A DNA stretch of 64,000 bases from Rutidosis leptorrhynchoides (GCF_046630445.1 NC_092341.1:27728001-27792000), one strand, 5' to 3'; counted from the stretch's first letter, positions 1 to 12,188 are shown. The notes: generated from the letters alone by a model not told the origin. Translations and numbers: made by a program.

Positions 1-740
1 TTTGAACTTACAATTGGGATGAGAAAACATAAACATTTCTTTTTACTAAGTGAACACAAGTACGGGAAAACAAACATTCTACATACAAGTTTAGAACAAA
101 ATCCTCAATTCGATTATCATTAGTTACACTTGCCGGGTGTAAGCGAGAACTTATGTTGTATGAATCCATATGGGTTTGACAAACCCTCATTTAGACGGTT
201 CACTACCGTTTACGAATGAAATATATTTTCGAGAAACAGTGTATGTTCTAACACTATTGTGATGGGGTTCTATGGAAGGAATGTTAAGCATTGATAATTG
301 GGTGTTCGTGAATATTAACTTTTGGAATGTATTACTATTATATCAATGTTACAAATCTTGTGGTTCACTTGTACTTACTTACTTAAACCTATGATTTCAC
401 CAACGTTTTTGTTGATAGATTTCTATGTTTTTCTCAGGTCCTTGAACGTTTTGTGATACATGCTTCCGCTCATTACTTTTGATACTTGCTTGGATGTCGA
501 GTATACATGCATACGTGGAGCGTCTTTTGACTATTTTTAAATTGTGTCGCATATGTTTCAATTGTACTTTAAAGTTTGTTATGTAACTAGTTGTCGAACT
601 ACTTTGTAAACCTTGATACATCTTTACTTTTGAAATGAATGCCACATACTTTTGGTCAAATGTTGTTTTAAAGACTTATGACCACGTAACGGGACCTAAG
701 TAGACGGCGCCGTCAATGACGATTTTGTCGGGTCGCTACA
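1..740 (+). repeat. 3' part of a Gypsy2-family LTR (cut by window start)
   Basis: This stretch is near-identical to 52777-53516, the last 740 bp of the right LTR of the Gypsy2 element, and also to 42190-42924 in its left LTR. It ends in the LTR terminus CTACA and is followed by the target duplication ATAAG (741-745), after which Copia1 integrase sequence resumes. One base difference from 53221-53280 is visible (TTGC versus TTGG). The rest of the element lies outside the window to the left. Antisense ORFs in this interval recur only because the LTR is repeated, so I do not call them genes. Confidence 0.9.
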
Positions 741-776
741 ATAAGGAGCTGTGGTCTCATGGATAATACCAACGGA

Positions 777-1940
777 TTAGAAATACGATTGGTCAACGTA
801 TTCACCTCCCCTATCCGTTCTAAGTCTTTTAATCAAAGCCTTTTGTTGCAATTCTACTTCAATTTTAAATATTTTAAATTTATCTAATGCTTCATCCTTA
901 GTATGTAACAAGTAAACATAGCAAAACCTAGAAGCATCATCAATAAAAGTAACAAAATATTTCTTATTCCCTAAAGTAGGAGTTGCATGCAAATCACACA
1001 AATCACTATGTATTAATTCCAAAATTTCAGTATCACGATGTACATTTTGAAATGGTTTCTTAGTGATTTTTGTCAACATACACGTTTTACACTTTTCATT
1101 GTTCATATTAAAGGCCGGTATTAAACCATCTTTAGACATATCTTGCATTCTTTTAAAGTGTACATGTCCTAGTCTAGCATGCCAAAGTGTAGAATTATTT
1201 ATGCCAGAATTTGAAATAAAAGCAAAATTAACATTTAAGTGATTAATGTTAAGTCTAAACATTCGATTACATAAATAACCAAAACCAACAAACATACCAT
1301 GTTTTGACAAAACAAACTTATCAGATTCAATCACTTGTTTATAACCACAATAATTTAACACACTACTGGAAACTAAATTTTTCCTTATTTGTGGTACATG
1401 CAAAACATCAAACAAACAAATAGTTTTTCCAGAACTAAAACATAAATCCACACTTTCACGTCCATGAACAGGAGTTATTGACTCATTTCCCATATGAAGA
1501 ATTGATCCATCAGTCACGGACTCGTAAGTCTTGAACCAAAATCTATCCTTGCATACATGGGTGGTAGCTCCCGAGTCAACCCACCACGCAACATCATCAT
1601 CCTGCACAAAATAAGCTTCAGATATATATGAAACATAATTCTTATTTGAATTATTAAACACATTCTGACCTTTCGAGCTTTGGTTGTTTAAACCATTTCC
1701 CGAACCGCTTGTGCTAGTTCCTTTGGCATTATTATTACCAAATATAACCTTGCAATCCATTTTCAAGTGTCCAGTTTTACCACACTTCCAACAAGTCAAT
1801 TTAGACTTCTTATTCGGATTAGCCTTGGTATAACCTTTGATGTTTACGTTTGCCCTTTTTGTCATTTTTACTAGTGAACTTTTTATGTTCCACCATATTG
1901 ACAACAGACGTACCAGCAACTTCGGGTCATTATCCTGCAA
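777..1940 (-). pseudogene. Copia1 gag C-term / protease / integrase N-half (first copy)
   Basis: Ty1/Copia polyprotein piece read on the minus strand. It shows a CCHC zinc knuckle (CWKCGKTGHLKMDC), the aspartic protease signature DSGATTH, an integrase zinc-binding motif of the GAG-pre-integrase type (H-X3-H ... C-X2-C) and the start of the integrase core (HSDLCDLH, then TDRGGEY). It stops at 777-779 with a TAA where the family normally has Gln, just before the Gypsy2 insertion point. The start given is only where the open frame begins: the frame joins the gag ORF at 1978-2541 through at least one single-base frameshift. It is the duplicate of 53553-54716, and both copies share the breaks, so the breaks predate the duplication. 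Confidence 0.9.
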
Positions 1941-1977
1941 CCTGAGGGATTCCTCAATACGTAGATGACTACCTAAC

Positions 1978-2541
1978 TCAACAAAGGGTTAACTCATCCT
2001 TCTTATGTTTCAAAGAATGTTTAAATTCTTTCCAAGATGGAGGTAGTTTATCAATGATACTTGAGACTTTAATAGACTCATCCATATTCATTTTATGTTG
2101 TGTGAATTGACCAAGTATACGAATGAGCTCATTGTATTGTTCCAAGACCGGTCTAGAATCGACCATCTTGTAATTATTAAAATTACTCACAAGGAACTTT
2201 TTACTAGAAGCATCCTCAGACATATACTTGATTTCTAAACAGTCCCATAGTTCTTTAGCAGATTCAACATTTTGGTAAATATCAAAAAGAGAATCAGCCA
2301 TACCATTGAGGATTAAACCTCTAACGATGTAGTCATCGTTCTCCCACTTGCACCTTTTCCGAATTTGTTCAACAGTGGCATCATCACCATGATCTTCAGG
2401 AATTGGTGTGCTGAGTACGTACACCACACTCATGCTGCTCAGAAAGAAGTGCATCTTCTTTTGCCATCTCCTAAAATCAATTCCCTCAAACTTATCAAGT
2501 TTGGAGAAATTCGTCGTCATGTGTTTCATCGTAGCCGCCAT
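1978..2541 (-). pseudogene. Copia1 gag N-terminal part (first copy)
   Basis: This 187-residue minus-strand ORF has the typical Copia gag (UBN2-type) layout: an N-terminal block with LDKFEGIDFRRWQKKM, a central LWDCLEIKY-like motif and a C-terminal LPPSWKEFKHSLKHKKDELT motif. Retroviral-type gag forms the cytoplasmic particle that packages the element's RNA. It ends early at a frameshift; the continuation of the family motif (VELGSHLRIEE) lies in another frame at about 1940-1985. The ATG sits only 27 bases inside the LTR edge, leaving almost no leader. It is identical in layout to 54754-55317. Confidence 0.88.
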
Positions 2542-2568
2542 CGATTATAACAAATAATTACTTTCGAT

Positions 2569-3619
2569 TGTTGGAGGTTTTATTTAATTTTCGTGTAGGG
2601 TAAAATAATCGAAAGTCGGATAAATCACTGAATCGTGGTATCACTTTCCGAAAGTAATTATTCGACCCTTATTGCCTGGGTTACACGAATATCACTTTGG
2701 GATAAGACAGAGATTAGTTCTTGTTATTGGCAGTAAACAAGAACTCTTTTGCAGAGGAATATTAGATGTTCGTAACTTGTGTCTTCTCTCATGCATATTG
2801 GTTAATATATTTATATACACCCTTAATCATGAAAGAGTCTTTTATTAAAATCAATTGGCCGATTGATTAATAAAGGTATCTTCTATAATATTCAAAAGTG
2901 GTTACAGGAAGAATATTTCTATAAACATATATTATCACTTCCATCATTAAAGTAAAAGTTATTACTTTTACAATAAACAAATATTATTACTTCTATCATT
3001 AAAGTAAAACTTGTTACTTTTACAATAAACAAATATTATATTTTACAACTATCAAAGCATGAGTGATTACTTTATAATAAACAAGTATTATTCCTTCCAC
3101 TATTAAAGTAAAAGTGGGTCCAGGAATAATTCTTCTGTAATCACTCAAAATTGTGTTAAGTGTTTTCTTGCTACTGCCTCTTAAGGACCAGCAGCGCAAA
3201 AGTCAGCAAAAGGACCAGCAGCGCAAAGGAGTCAGCATAGGGACCAGCAGCGCAAAAGTCAGCAAACAAGACCAGCAGCGCACAAGTCAGCAAACAGGAC
3301 CAGCAGCGCAGAGGAACCAGCAAACAGGACCAGCAGCGCAGAGGAACCAGCAAACAGGACCAGCTGCGCAGAACAACCAGCACAGGGACCAGCTGCGCAG
3401 AACAACCAGCACAAAACACTTAGCCAAATTTCAGCTTACTAAGAAAACTTAGTACTGAAAACACTTAGTCAAATTTCAGGTAGACCAAGTCATGATAGTA
3501 AATAATGGAAAACCACTTTTGGGTTCGGGTAATCTATCACTTAATGGGTGTACACTCCGTACCTCCAAACCCATTTACAAGTGTAGATTAAAATCCACAA
3601 TTACACTAAATTTCCAACA
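2569..3619 (-). repeat. Copia1 LTR (first copy)
   Basis: LTR of 1051 bp with inverted ends TGTTGGA...TCCAACA. It matches 55345-56424 (29 bp longer because of one extra minisatellite unit) and 36755-37909. The element reads on the minus strand, so this is its 5' LTR. A minus-strand TATA-like run lies near 2800-2820. The 5-bp flank after it is AGAGG. An AT-rich region with repeated ATTAAAGTAAAA motifs occupies about 2940-3115 and a G/C-richer minisatellite about 3176-3417. Confidence 0.9.
3176..3417. repeat. Minisatellite GGACCAGC(A/T)GCGCA inside Copia1 LTR
   Basis: Tandem units of 27-30 bp built on GGACCAGCAGCGCA followed by a variable spacer (AAAGTCAGCAAA, GAGGAACCAGCAAACA or GAACAACCAGCACA). 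The array is open in several frames on both strands, which creates Gln-rich and Leu/Cys-rich spurious ORFs. The homologous array at 55968-56218 has one more 29-bp unit, and the 37371-37706 array has a different unit order. Confidence 0.85.
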
Positions 3620-4690
3620 AGAGGCAGATGATACAAGAAGAGTTAGATGATAGACTTATGAGAAACTTGTGCCTCCATTCTGACCAATATTATACGCCAA
3701 AACATAGATGTAGTGGGCAACACTTTACGCTTGTCATACTGAGCAGAATTGACCATGAATTTCTTACTAGTGATGATATTGTAAAACAAGAGGAAGAAGT
3801 GGTGAGGGACAATCGGATTGAAGGCAATGACGTCATACCACACATTTCCAAGAATGTCTTACATGAAACTAATACATACCAAACAATGAGAGAAGATGAT
3901 AAAGAAAACACACACGAATCGACTAAGCTAGTGACCGATAATGATCTTATCTCTCTGGAAAATATTCTTTTTGACGTAAATGATAGGATAGTAATGGGTG
4001 ACACTGAACCCGTTGATGTTAATGTTTCTCAAATGATTACATATGATTCGAAATTGAGTAGTTTTCAAGTCGTTGATGAATTTTATGAGCACGCTATTCT
4101 CATCAGCTCACATCTAGACGAGTCAAGTGAGCATCATGAGTCTTACCCGACAATCGGGAAGTACAAAAAGGAATTTGCATTCGGTGTTAAAAAATGATTC
4201 TCCAGCTACACATGCACTAAGATGTGAGAATACGCACCACATACGAGAGTCTTACCATTTTTTTAATAAAGCTTCGGATTATAAGAGTTTTCATGAGTTT
4301 AGACAACAAACTCTTTTCATTTTCCATACATGGTTTAATTCCTTCATTGAATTGGACCAAGTCAGGAACTTTCACACCCGAGCAAGGAGGAATTTTGAGA
4401 TGCATCTATGGCCTAAATGGAAGACTAGATTGAGTTGTTATTTTTACAGTTTTGTGGCGATGTTGCGGGTTGGTTCAACTATTGCCACATTTGTTTTTGA
4501 CCCAAGCAAGCCTTTTTGCTGTGAATTCGTGTTCAGGGAGATTCTTGCGGTTCAAAATCTTCTCAAAGAGTGTTGACTTTGTTTTGAGCAATCGCACATT
4601 CATTTTTGATCGGGGAAGGCCTGCAATTATAGTTGATAGCACGTTCGTTTTTGATCGTGGAAGGTTTTGTTGGTCCTTGACTCGCCATGA
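3620..4690 (+). pseudogene. Outer Gypsy remnant: gag zinc-knuckle part and downstream leftovers
   Basis: This is sequence of an old Ty3/Gypsy element on the far side of the Copia1 insertion. The open frame 3628-4197 (189 aa) begins with a region like the linker and knuckle-like motif of Gypsy gag (LCLHSDQYYTPKHRC) and continues with acidic sequence of no clear identity. Its upstream half (gag core) is at 36320-36749, where the ancestral reading continues up to Copia1. After 4198 there is no protease, reverse transcriptase or integrase, so the element is internally deleted. A short repeat TTTTTGATCG(G/T)GGAAGG occurs twice near 4605-4665. Copia2 interrupts it at 4691. Duplicate at 56425-57495. 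Confidence 0.6.
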
Positions 4691-4695
4691 ACTGC

Positions 4696-6222
4696 TGATG
4701 GAAAATCGTGTGTACTTTTAAATTTTATAAACGCAACGGAACGATAAAAATAAACATATTTTTTATTTCAATAAAACATTCGGTTAAACATTCACACGAT
4801 TAACGGTTCCCATGAAGATCCAATTACACCAATAATAATTGTCAAATAAATAATTAAATAGTGGAGTTTAGATATACCTTTATCGGGCGATGCAAGAACG
4901 ATAAAATCAATTGTCCACGTATAGGTTGAAACGAGTGTCCAAAGTAGAACACCTCTACAGATATCCACAGAGCACGTCAAACAAACACCGAAGACTGCTA
5001 GATCTGAATCACCACTATCAAAAATCCAAACACACATTATGTGACTACATCAAACATAAAACAATAAACAAAACTAAATTTTGTCCATTTTTTTTTTTTT
5101 TTGAAAAGCAAGAAAGACTTATATTAAACAAACACGAATAGTACATGGTTGACTGGTCAACCTTAACAGCACGATACATCACGAAAGAAATAAGGAAAAC
5201 AAATTACATCGCCTTAAGCTAATTGCAAAGATTGCAACTAACAAAAGGGGTTAAAACTAAGGGTGTGAGAACCATTGTAGCCAATCCATAATATGACCCT
5301 TGCAACGTCGTGAAATCCAATCATATGAAAGAACTTGAACCTCGCTAAATAAAGATGGGACCGTCTCGAGCTTATTCTTGAACACCTTTGCATTTCTATT
5401 CTTCCATAGAATGTAACAAACCACCCAACATACCGCTTGCCATTGATTCTTTTTATGATCCTGTGCTACACAACCGAAAGTACCATTAAAAATATCCTCA
5501 AACCCGAATATAGCCGAATTATACCCCCACCATTTAAGAACTTTAGCCCAAATGTCTTTTGCCACTTGACAAGAAAAAAGTATATGCTCCACCGTCTCAA
5601 TGTCACCATCACATGTAGTCACGTGATAACACATATGAATTGTTATCACTATTGCACGAAAAACAATATAAACATTGAATCAAATTCAATTGTTTCTACG
5701 CCTGACTTTCCAATTGCTTTATTTTAATATCGTAATCGTAATACCGAAAAGCAAAAGGAACTTATGGCCAATTTTTCGTTTTGTGTATTCTGTTTCATGC
5801 GGCTCCACAAATAATTGAGATCTCCTAATTTTATTTTTATTTTGTCGGCTGATAACTATAGTCTACCAAAAAAACTCAATTGTTTCATAAGGAGTATATA
5901 TGACAACTCCAAACAAAAACCTATGGGCCCAAAATCGAATAGACATATTTGTGTTATTGTTTAACTTAAAAACAAAACAAGTCCAGTGTGATTTAACGGC
6001 CCGTTGAGTATTTTTATATATTCAATTAAATCATATTTAATTAAAGTATACGTTCGAACTATAAGTTATATGTCAACAATATATAATAATTGATGATTAT
6101 AAATATGTATATACGGTATATACATATAACCGAATATCTAAGTGCTCATTGTGTGTGACCCTGTAGGCTTGTATATAAATGATAGTATAGATTTGTGTTA
6201 TGACGTGCACACTAAATCAACA
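4696..6222 (-). repeat. Copia2 LTR (3' LTR in element orientation)
   Basis: It starts TGATGGAAAATCG and ends AAATCAACA. It aligns end to end with 12208-13216 except for a LINE-derived insertion of about 520 bp at 5088-5612 and small indels. The right LTR starts TGATATAAAATCG, which fixes the outer boundary and exposes the TSD. Confidence 0.92.
5088..5612 (-). mobile_element. 5'-truncated LINE (L1-type) fragment inside Copia2 LTR
   Basis: This insertion is absent from the other LTR of the same element. On the minus strand it encodes the C-terminal reverse-transcriptase zinc-binding region found at the end of plant L1-type ORF2 (motifs ETVEHILFSC, IWAKVLKWW, CYILWKNRN) and ends in a poly-A tail (the T run at 5088-5102 on the plus strand). 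Coding runs 5612 to 5257. The downstream stretch is 3' UTR. I see no clean target-site duplication; the 5' junction falls in a CA(T/C)ATGTAG microhomology with the target. The copy at 57893-58414 has a tail about 3 bases shorter. Confidence 0.85.
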
Positions 6223-6234
6223 AACTCCCACTTG
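6223..6234 (-). other. Copia2 polypurine tract
   Basis: Read on the minus strand this is CAAGTGGGAGTT, directly abutting the 3' LTR. It matches the usual Copia plus-strand primer (AAGTGGGAG). Confidence 0.85.
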
Positions 6235-7417
6235 TGCATGACATAACATCTAGAAAACTATACAGACATATATTTGGCGTCTAGCAACACATCAATGCCC
6301 CCGAAAATATACAAGTGTTTGTTTCAGCTAAACGAACTACCATTATTATTAATAATGATTTAATGATTGAGTGTCTATCGTCCCTTTATTACCGATACCG
6401 AGTTGACATGAGACATGGATCTAGTCATTCTCATTTGTCAACTAATTCTGTTTCTCGATCTTAAAAGACTGAATGTGATCACCAAGTTAAAATTGATCTA
6501 CAATCAATATAGCTTGGGCACGGCCGTGTAAATATCCATTCATTTTCATCAAGGGGCCCAATGGTATCATACTCTCACGTAGAGGAATAAATCCCATTTT
6601 GATTATATGCGTTTGTCATGTACTTCACATCATACCCAATGATGGCCTTTATAACTACCTTGTTCAGGACAGCGTTTAACCATATCAAAGTATAATATGT
6701 CATACAATCGAAAACCAACATATACATCTCAAGTCTAAGGACACAAAGACTTAACCATTATGAGATTCACTATTGACGACGATCCATGTAGTGACATCTC
6801 ATGATTGGGTCATTCCAATATTCATCATCAATGAATACATATGAAATTTGGCCTCAACTAGTTTACTATTCGCCATCAGTGAATAAAACCAAACATTCAT
6901 AATAATCTTAATTCATGTTATTCCCATAACATGACCGAATATGGAGATTTAGAATAATCAACAATTATTCATGGATTAAACATGCTAATATAGAACACAG
7001 TGATATAAATGAAAACGATCATACCAACTGTATACCAATTCATTAAGATAAAACTGCTTAATGTTCCATAAATATCCAAATACCAAATTACATATGAAAA
7101 AGATTAGTAGCATAACGAAGTCCAATATTACTAGCATGATCATCATGCCTGTTGTGCATTAAGGGCTTCGTGAACAGGCCAGCCACGATATCATCTGTAT
7201 GAACCTTAGGAATATTAATTTCATTCCTCTCAACGACTTCACGAATGTAGTCAAACGTTCGAAGAATGTGTCAGATACTTTTATGTACATGTGATTCTTT
7301 CGAAAGTATATTAACACTCGAAATATTACTGTACACCTTTTAAAGAAGATTAAATGTTAGGTACTACTCCGAGTTCCGAAACAAACTTCTTATCATGACA
7401 GCTTCCTGAGCAGCTTC

Positions 7418-7645
7418 TCAGGCAGCAGTGTATTCTGATTTTGTTGTAGATTGTGCAATAGTGCTCTGTTTTGAGCTCTTCCAATCAACTATCTTATCCA
7501 TCATGACAAAGACATAGCTTGAGTGGGATCGAGAATCATCTCGATCAGTTCGGAAACCAGTATTTAAACTCTTCTTCCAAACTACCGTAAACCAAGAACA
7601 TATCTTTAGTGATATGCAAATACTCAAGAATATTCTTAACAACAA
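7418..7645 (-). pseudogene. Copia2 RNase H domain remnant
   Basis: The minus-strand frame carries the terminal RNase H block of Copia polyproteins: a SSYVFVM region and DWKSSKQSTIAQSTTKSEYTAA-like sequence with the family's SEY motif. RNase H removes template RNA during reverse transcription. It is an isolated fragment between stops. The reverse transcriptase remnant lies at higher coordinates, as expected for a minus-strand element. Confidence 0.8.
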
Positions 7646-7690
7646 TCCAATGTTCTTAACCTAGATTTTGTTGATAATGACTCGTCAAAC

Positions 7691-8340
7691 TCAAAAATAA
7701 CGAGACATCATTTTAGTACATAACATGGCATACACAATGGATCCTCTAGCCAAAGCATATGGGATACATTTCATTCGTCTTATATCATCATGTGTGATAA
7801 GACTTTGAGACTTGCTCAAGGTTACGCCCTTTTGCACAGACAATGCTACAAGGTTGGAGTAATGCATGCTAAATCTCTGCAAGATAAGATATGTACATTA
7901 ATTTAAACCAATAAGCCATTTGAATCTATTTCTATAGATCATAATTCCAAGTATATAAGTAGCTTCTCCAAGATCCTTTAAGGAAAACATTTTCAAGCCA
8001 AGACTTAACATCTTGCAAGTTGAAATGTTATTTCCAATAAGTAGTATGTTATCAACATACAAGATCAAGAAGACTACTTTGCTCCCACTATATTTAATGT
8101 AAACAGAGAGCTCATCTTGGTTTTGAGAAAAGCCAAACTCTTTGATATTCTCATCACACTTAAGATTCTAGCTCCTCAATGCTTGCTTTAATTCATAAAT
8201 GGATTTTAAAGGCTTTCATAATTTATTAGGATGCTTAGGATATATAAACCCTTTCGGCTTAACCATATATACATCCTCGCTTAGGTCGCCATTTAGGAAA
8301 GTGGTTTTGATATTCATTTACCATACTTCATAATTATGAA
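7691..8340 (-). pseudogene. Copia2 reverse transcriptase remnant, active site YVDN
   Basis: Fragmentary Copia reverse transcriptase in shifting frames. At 8110-8030 on the minus strand the sequence reads DELSVYIKYSG ... LILYVDNILLIGN, corresponding to the palm catalytic loop. The family motif is YVDD; here the second Asp codon reads AAC (plus-strand 8048-8050), a G-to-A change. The C-terminal piece at 7691-7882 contains the YALARGSIVYAMLCT block that precedes RNase H. The element is inactive. Confidence 0.75.
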
Positions 8341-8965
8341 AAGTAGCTATGGCAACAAGTATCCTAATTTATAAAGCTCGCGATCAGGGGAAAAGTTTCA
8401 TCATAATCATTTGCCACCAATCGAGCTTTAAAAGTGTTTACATTACCGTCCATGTTAGTCTTCTCTTTGAAGACTCATTTACACCCCACTGTATTACAAT
8501 CAGGTGGAAGATCAATCAAGTCACATACTTGATTATCTTTCATGGACTGCATCCTTACATTCATAGCATCTCGTCATTTGGCAGATTAAATCTGATATGA
8601 CCTCACAGTAGCTAGGGGTTTCATCATAATCCTATAGATGAGGTTCACCTAAATTAATCAGATAATCAAACCTCTTATGCCGATGAGGAGTTCTACCATA
8701 TCTATGAAGTTCAGGTGCAACACGTTTTGGCTCACCAACAATGTGCTCAGTTTCAACGTGGGGATAACTAGTGCTTACAGAAGGTATGTTACTTTGTCAT
8801 TCTTGAATTTCTTCAAGATATACTTTACTCCCATTAAATTCTTGTAAGAGAAGATCTCTTTAAAAGAACTCAGCTAGAAAACACGTTGTTTTCAGCTTTG
8901 TAGTAAAAGTAGTAACCCATTTTCTTCTTTGGGTATATCACAAAGTGGCATTTGATACTTATGGG

Positions 8966-9565
8966 TTAGAATTTGTTTGAATTGTCATGTTTCACATACG
9001 CTTCACAACCCCAGATATTCAAATTAGACAACTTGGGACTCTTCCCATGCCATAGATCATGGTGTCTTTTATACCTTCTTAGTTGGAACCATAATGAGTA
9101 TGCCTGCAGCAGACTCAAATTCATATCCCAAAAAGATTGCGATAGAGTAGTCAGACTCATCATAGATCAAACCATAACAAGTAAAGTTCGGTTCCTCCAT
9201 TCAAACTCACCATTGAGTAGTGGTGTGTAAGGTGGAGTGAATTGTAAGACAATCCCACAATTCTATAGGTGGTCCAAAAACTCTTGACTCATATACTCAC
9301 TTCCTCCATCAGAGTGAAGTGATTTAATGGTCTCTCTAAGCTGATTCTTTACTTCATTTTGAAAGACTTCAAACCTTTCAAAAACTCCATGTTTATGTTT
9401 CAGCAAGTAAACATAACCATATATACTATAACCATCAGTTATTATAATGACGTAAGATTCACCATTTCTAGACATTGTTCTAAAAGGGCCACATACATCA
9501 GTATGCATTAGTCCTAAAAGATCTATAACTCTTTCACCTAAATCGGAGAAATGGGCCTTTGTCAT
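8966..9565 (-). pseudogene. Copia2 integrase core remnant
   Basis: Two minus-strand fragments: 9263-9565 carries the integrase core (MHTDVCGPF with the first catalytic Asp, LHSDGGSEY with the second) and 8966-9163 carries the downstream GKSPKLSNLNIWGCEAYVK block typical of the Copia integrase C-terminal region. A frame break separates them. Integrase inserts the element's cDNA in the nucleus. Weak GAG-pre-integrase similarity continues to about 9720. Confidence 0.82.
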
Positions 9566-10147
9566 CCTTTCACATAAACATTACTCACATACATCAAATG
9601 AATCAAAGTCAGTTGATTCCAAAAATCCATTAGAATGGAGTTTTGAAATGCCTTGTTTATATGACCAAGACGACAATGTCATAGAGAGGTTTTATTTAAG
9701 TCTTGCTTGAATTGTTTGGCGGTACAGGTATACACATAATTTATCAATTGAAATCACACCTTGTTTATCAATTTCAAAAATACCATCACGTGGATAGGCA
9801 TTAAGATAGAAATACTATCCTTAGAAACTGAAAAACCAAAGTGCGTAAATGCAAGTTCAAAACCAGCATCTTTAAAACTATATTGCACCTAATACTTCAA
9901 CCGATGGCTTCAACCGAAGCTTGATTCCCATTGCCCACTCGCAAATCCAGTGTGTCTTTCTTCAGTCTATTACTTCTTCTCATTCCCTTTATATTGTTAC
10001 AGGTGTGAAGGCCACAACCGGTTAACAAAGATCCAGGAATCACTATAAGAAGTATATAACTGTATATGAAATATACCTGAGTATGCTAGTCTTACTAGCA
10101 TTGCCTTTTCTCAGCTCAGATTGGTGGATAGGACAACTTCCTTATCC

Positions 10148-10200
10148 AATTGTCAACCTTTCTGAATTAACTTCGTGAGCTAACCACTAACATTGCCTTT

Positions 10201-10250
<50 letters not shown>

Positions 10251-10260
10251 TCAACCTTTC
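10148..10260 (+). mobile_element. Small poly-A retroinsertion with 15-bp TSD
   Basis: The 15-mer AATTGTCAACCTTTC occurs at 10148-10162 and again at 10246-10260. Between them lie 39 bases of unique sequence (10163-10201) and about 45 A residues. The duplicate Copia2 has a single 15-mer at 62950-62964 and no insert, giving a filled site and an empty site. This is the hallmark of LINE-machinery retrotransposition of a severely 5'-truncated LINE, a SINE or an mRNA 3' end. Confidence 0.93.
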
Positions 10261-12188
10261 CAGAATGGAAACATTCGGCGTCTTTTGTTGGGCTTTCCTT
10301 GTTGGAAGGTGGAATAATTTTCCTGGCAAATGATTTATCATTTCCTTCCACAAAGTGTTCGGCTTATTCTTTTTTTCGCCCTTTAATCCTACTTCTCTTA
10401 CTCATCGAACAACTTTCGATAAGCATTTTGCTGAGCAGCAGTAGCTGCGCAAACAAGAGGATTGGATAAGGCTTCTAATTTTGTTCAACTTCCATTTATG
10501 ATTGAGAACAGTTCTTAGATTGCAGTGCCTGTCTAAGAAGTTGAGCATTGAGTGTATCCTTCTTCAACAAAGAAGGAAGTGTGTTTTGGTTTACGTTTTG
10601 ATTAGTTGACATCTACAACGGATATAAGATTCAATTTAGTATTTTCGATATTGAGATTTAATAAATTAACTACCCAAGTTTTTATAATTTTAAAAACAAT
10701 TAATTTACGAAAGCCTAAGATCCACATAGAGGTTCCATAGCCACATCTGTTGATCAGCTAGCAGTTATGGAGTCTATTGGTAGGTAGCGGGTACCAATTA
10801 CATTACAAGTGCAACTCTTAGATCTTTATGAGACCTAGAGATATATGTAGTTCAACAAACCACTATTATCTACTGGCATGTTTGTCTCATCCTTGCCTCG
10901 AACTCAGGTCTCACCATGAATGCGATTAAGTCGTCCAATTTGGAAACAGTGAAAATTCACGCTAGTCTCACTAGATCGAAAAATCAACCTCGTGGCTATA
11001 ATTCAGCCTAGTCTCACTAGATCAGAAAAATAACGAGGAGTGTTTGCAAGCTCATTGGATGGCATGACTTAAATTTGACGGGTATTTTAAAAAAGTTTTT
11101 GTCAACGAACAATGCATGCATACAAGATTCGCTACATTATTAGTTAAAAAAAACTATTTTAACCAATTATATATGTCGATTTTGTTTGTGGGTCTAATTT
11201 GTTATTTAATTTATAGCATATAAAAATAACAAATACACAAACGTGTATCGTTTTAAAACAATTTTAAAAGATGTCACCCATATATATTATTTGAGTTTTA
11301 AAATCATCAATTTTAAACTCGTTAGAGTTTAACTTTTAAAATCATCAATTTTAATTTTTAAACTCGTTACGTGTTTTATTCAACATTTTCATCAAAAACA
11401 TTTAGCATATACTATAATCAACAATTATATATATAAATGCGAAAAATAAAACACAATCATGCATCACACACATACATAGCCTAGCCCAAAATCCTATGCT
11501 TGATCCCATGAGCTGACATGGGATCAAGAGGTCAAACTAAGGACAATACCATAGCTCCCACTTGATTCAAGTACCAAGTGGAAAACTTGTGCTGAACGCC
11601 ATTGTTGTAAACTTGATCCATCTGCCATCTTCTAAGCCAATATTCATTTTGCATCTTTATCTTCAATCTTCATCTTGTTACATTTATTTAAAATTGAATA
11701 TACAACTAAACTAATACTTTTACAATTTGAAACAAACCTAACTATAAAACTATGAAATTGAAAATAAATACAATACAACTTTGGCTTCAAGGCCATTTAA
11801 TTAATCAAAAAAACCAACATGGTTTCCCATGACCAACAATCACAACAATCACATATAATCAAACACATAGGTCGGGGCATTTCAGGCTATGTATGCAATC
11901 ACAATTTTTAATAACTACATTATTAAAACATACATATGGCTTGTCCATGATTACAATGCATGTGAATAACCATAGAATAAAACAATCAACAATTATAATA
12001 ATCATTCAAGCCATAACAATTAAATCTACAATTAAAAATAGTGAATACTCTTTTAATCATATTTGTGCTTCATGGGGTTAAGTCTAGATCAACCGAGTTG
12101 ACTTTAAAAACCAAAAGGTTTTGACTTTCACCAATATACCACAAAGCTAAATCTAAAGAATAATCACACGACAATTAAAATGGTGTAA
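10261..12188 (-). other. Copia2 untranslated leader / degenerate gag region
   Basis: About 1.9 kb between the integrase end and the primer site, where gag should be. I find no gag motif or zinc knuckle. Visible structure: a duplicated CTAGTCTCACTAGATC(A/G)GAAAAAT motif at about 10973-11031, and AT-rich sequence from 11090 on. The region up to 11296 is repeated at 62965-64000. Confidence 0.6.

Noticed and set aside
397-645. 82-aa minus-strand ORF repeated at 42581-42805 and 53173-53421
   Set aside because: It lies inside Gypsy2 LTRs on the antisense strand; its recurrence is fully explained by LTR identity and it has no recognisable domain.
3153-3452. Gln-rich ORF (and Leu/Cys-rich antisense ORFs) at 3153-3452, 37339-37713, 55929-56228
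   Set aside because: Translation of a minisatellite whose unit lacks stops in several frames; located in an LTR.
5437-5727. Plus-strand 96-aa ORF (also 58239-58529)
   Set aside because: Antisense shadow of the LINE zinc-binding reading frame.
8349-8600. Plus-strand ORFs at 8349-8600, 8973-9230 and 10248-10469 and their duplicates
   Set aside because: Antisense to Copia2 RT/integrase or leader, with no domain; conserved only because the segment is duplicated.
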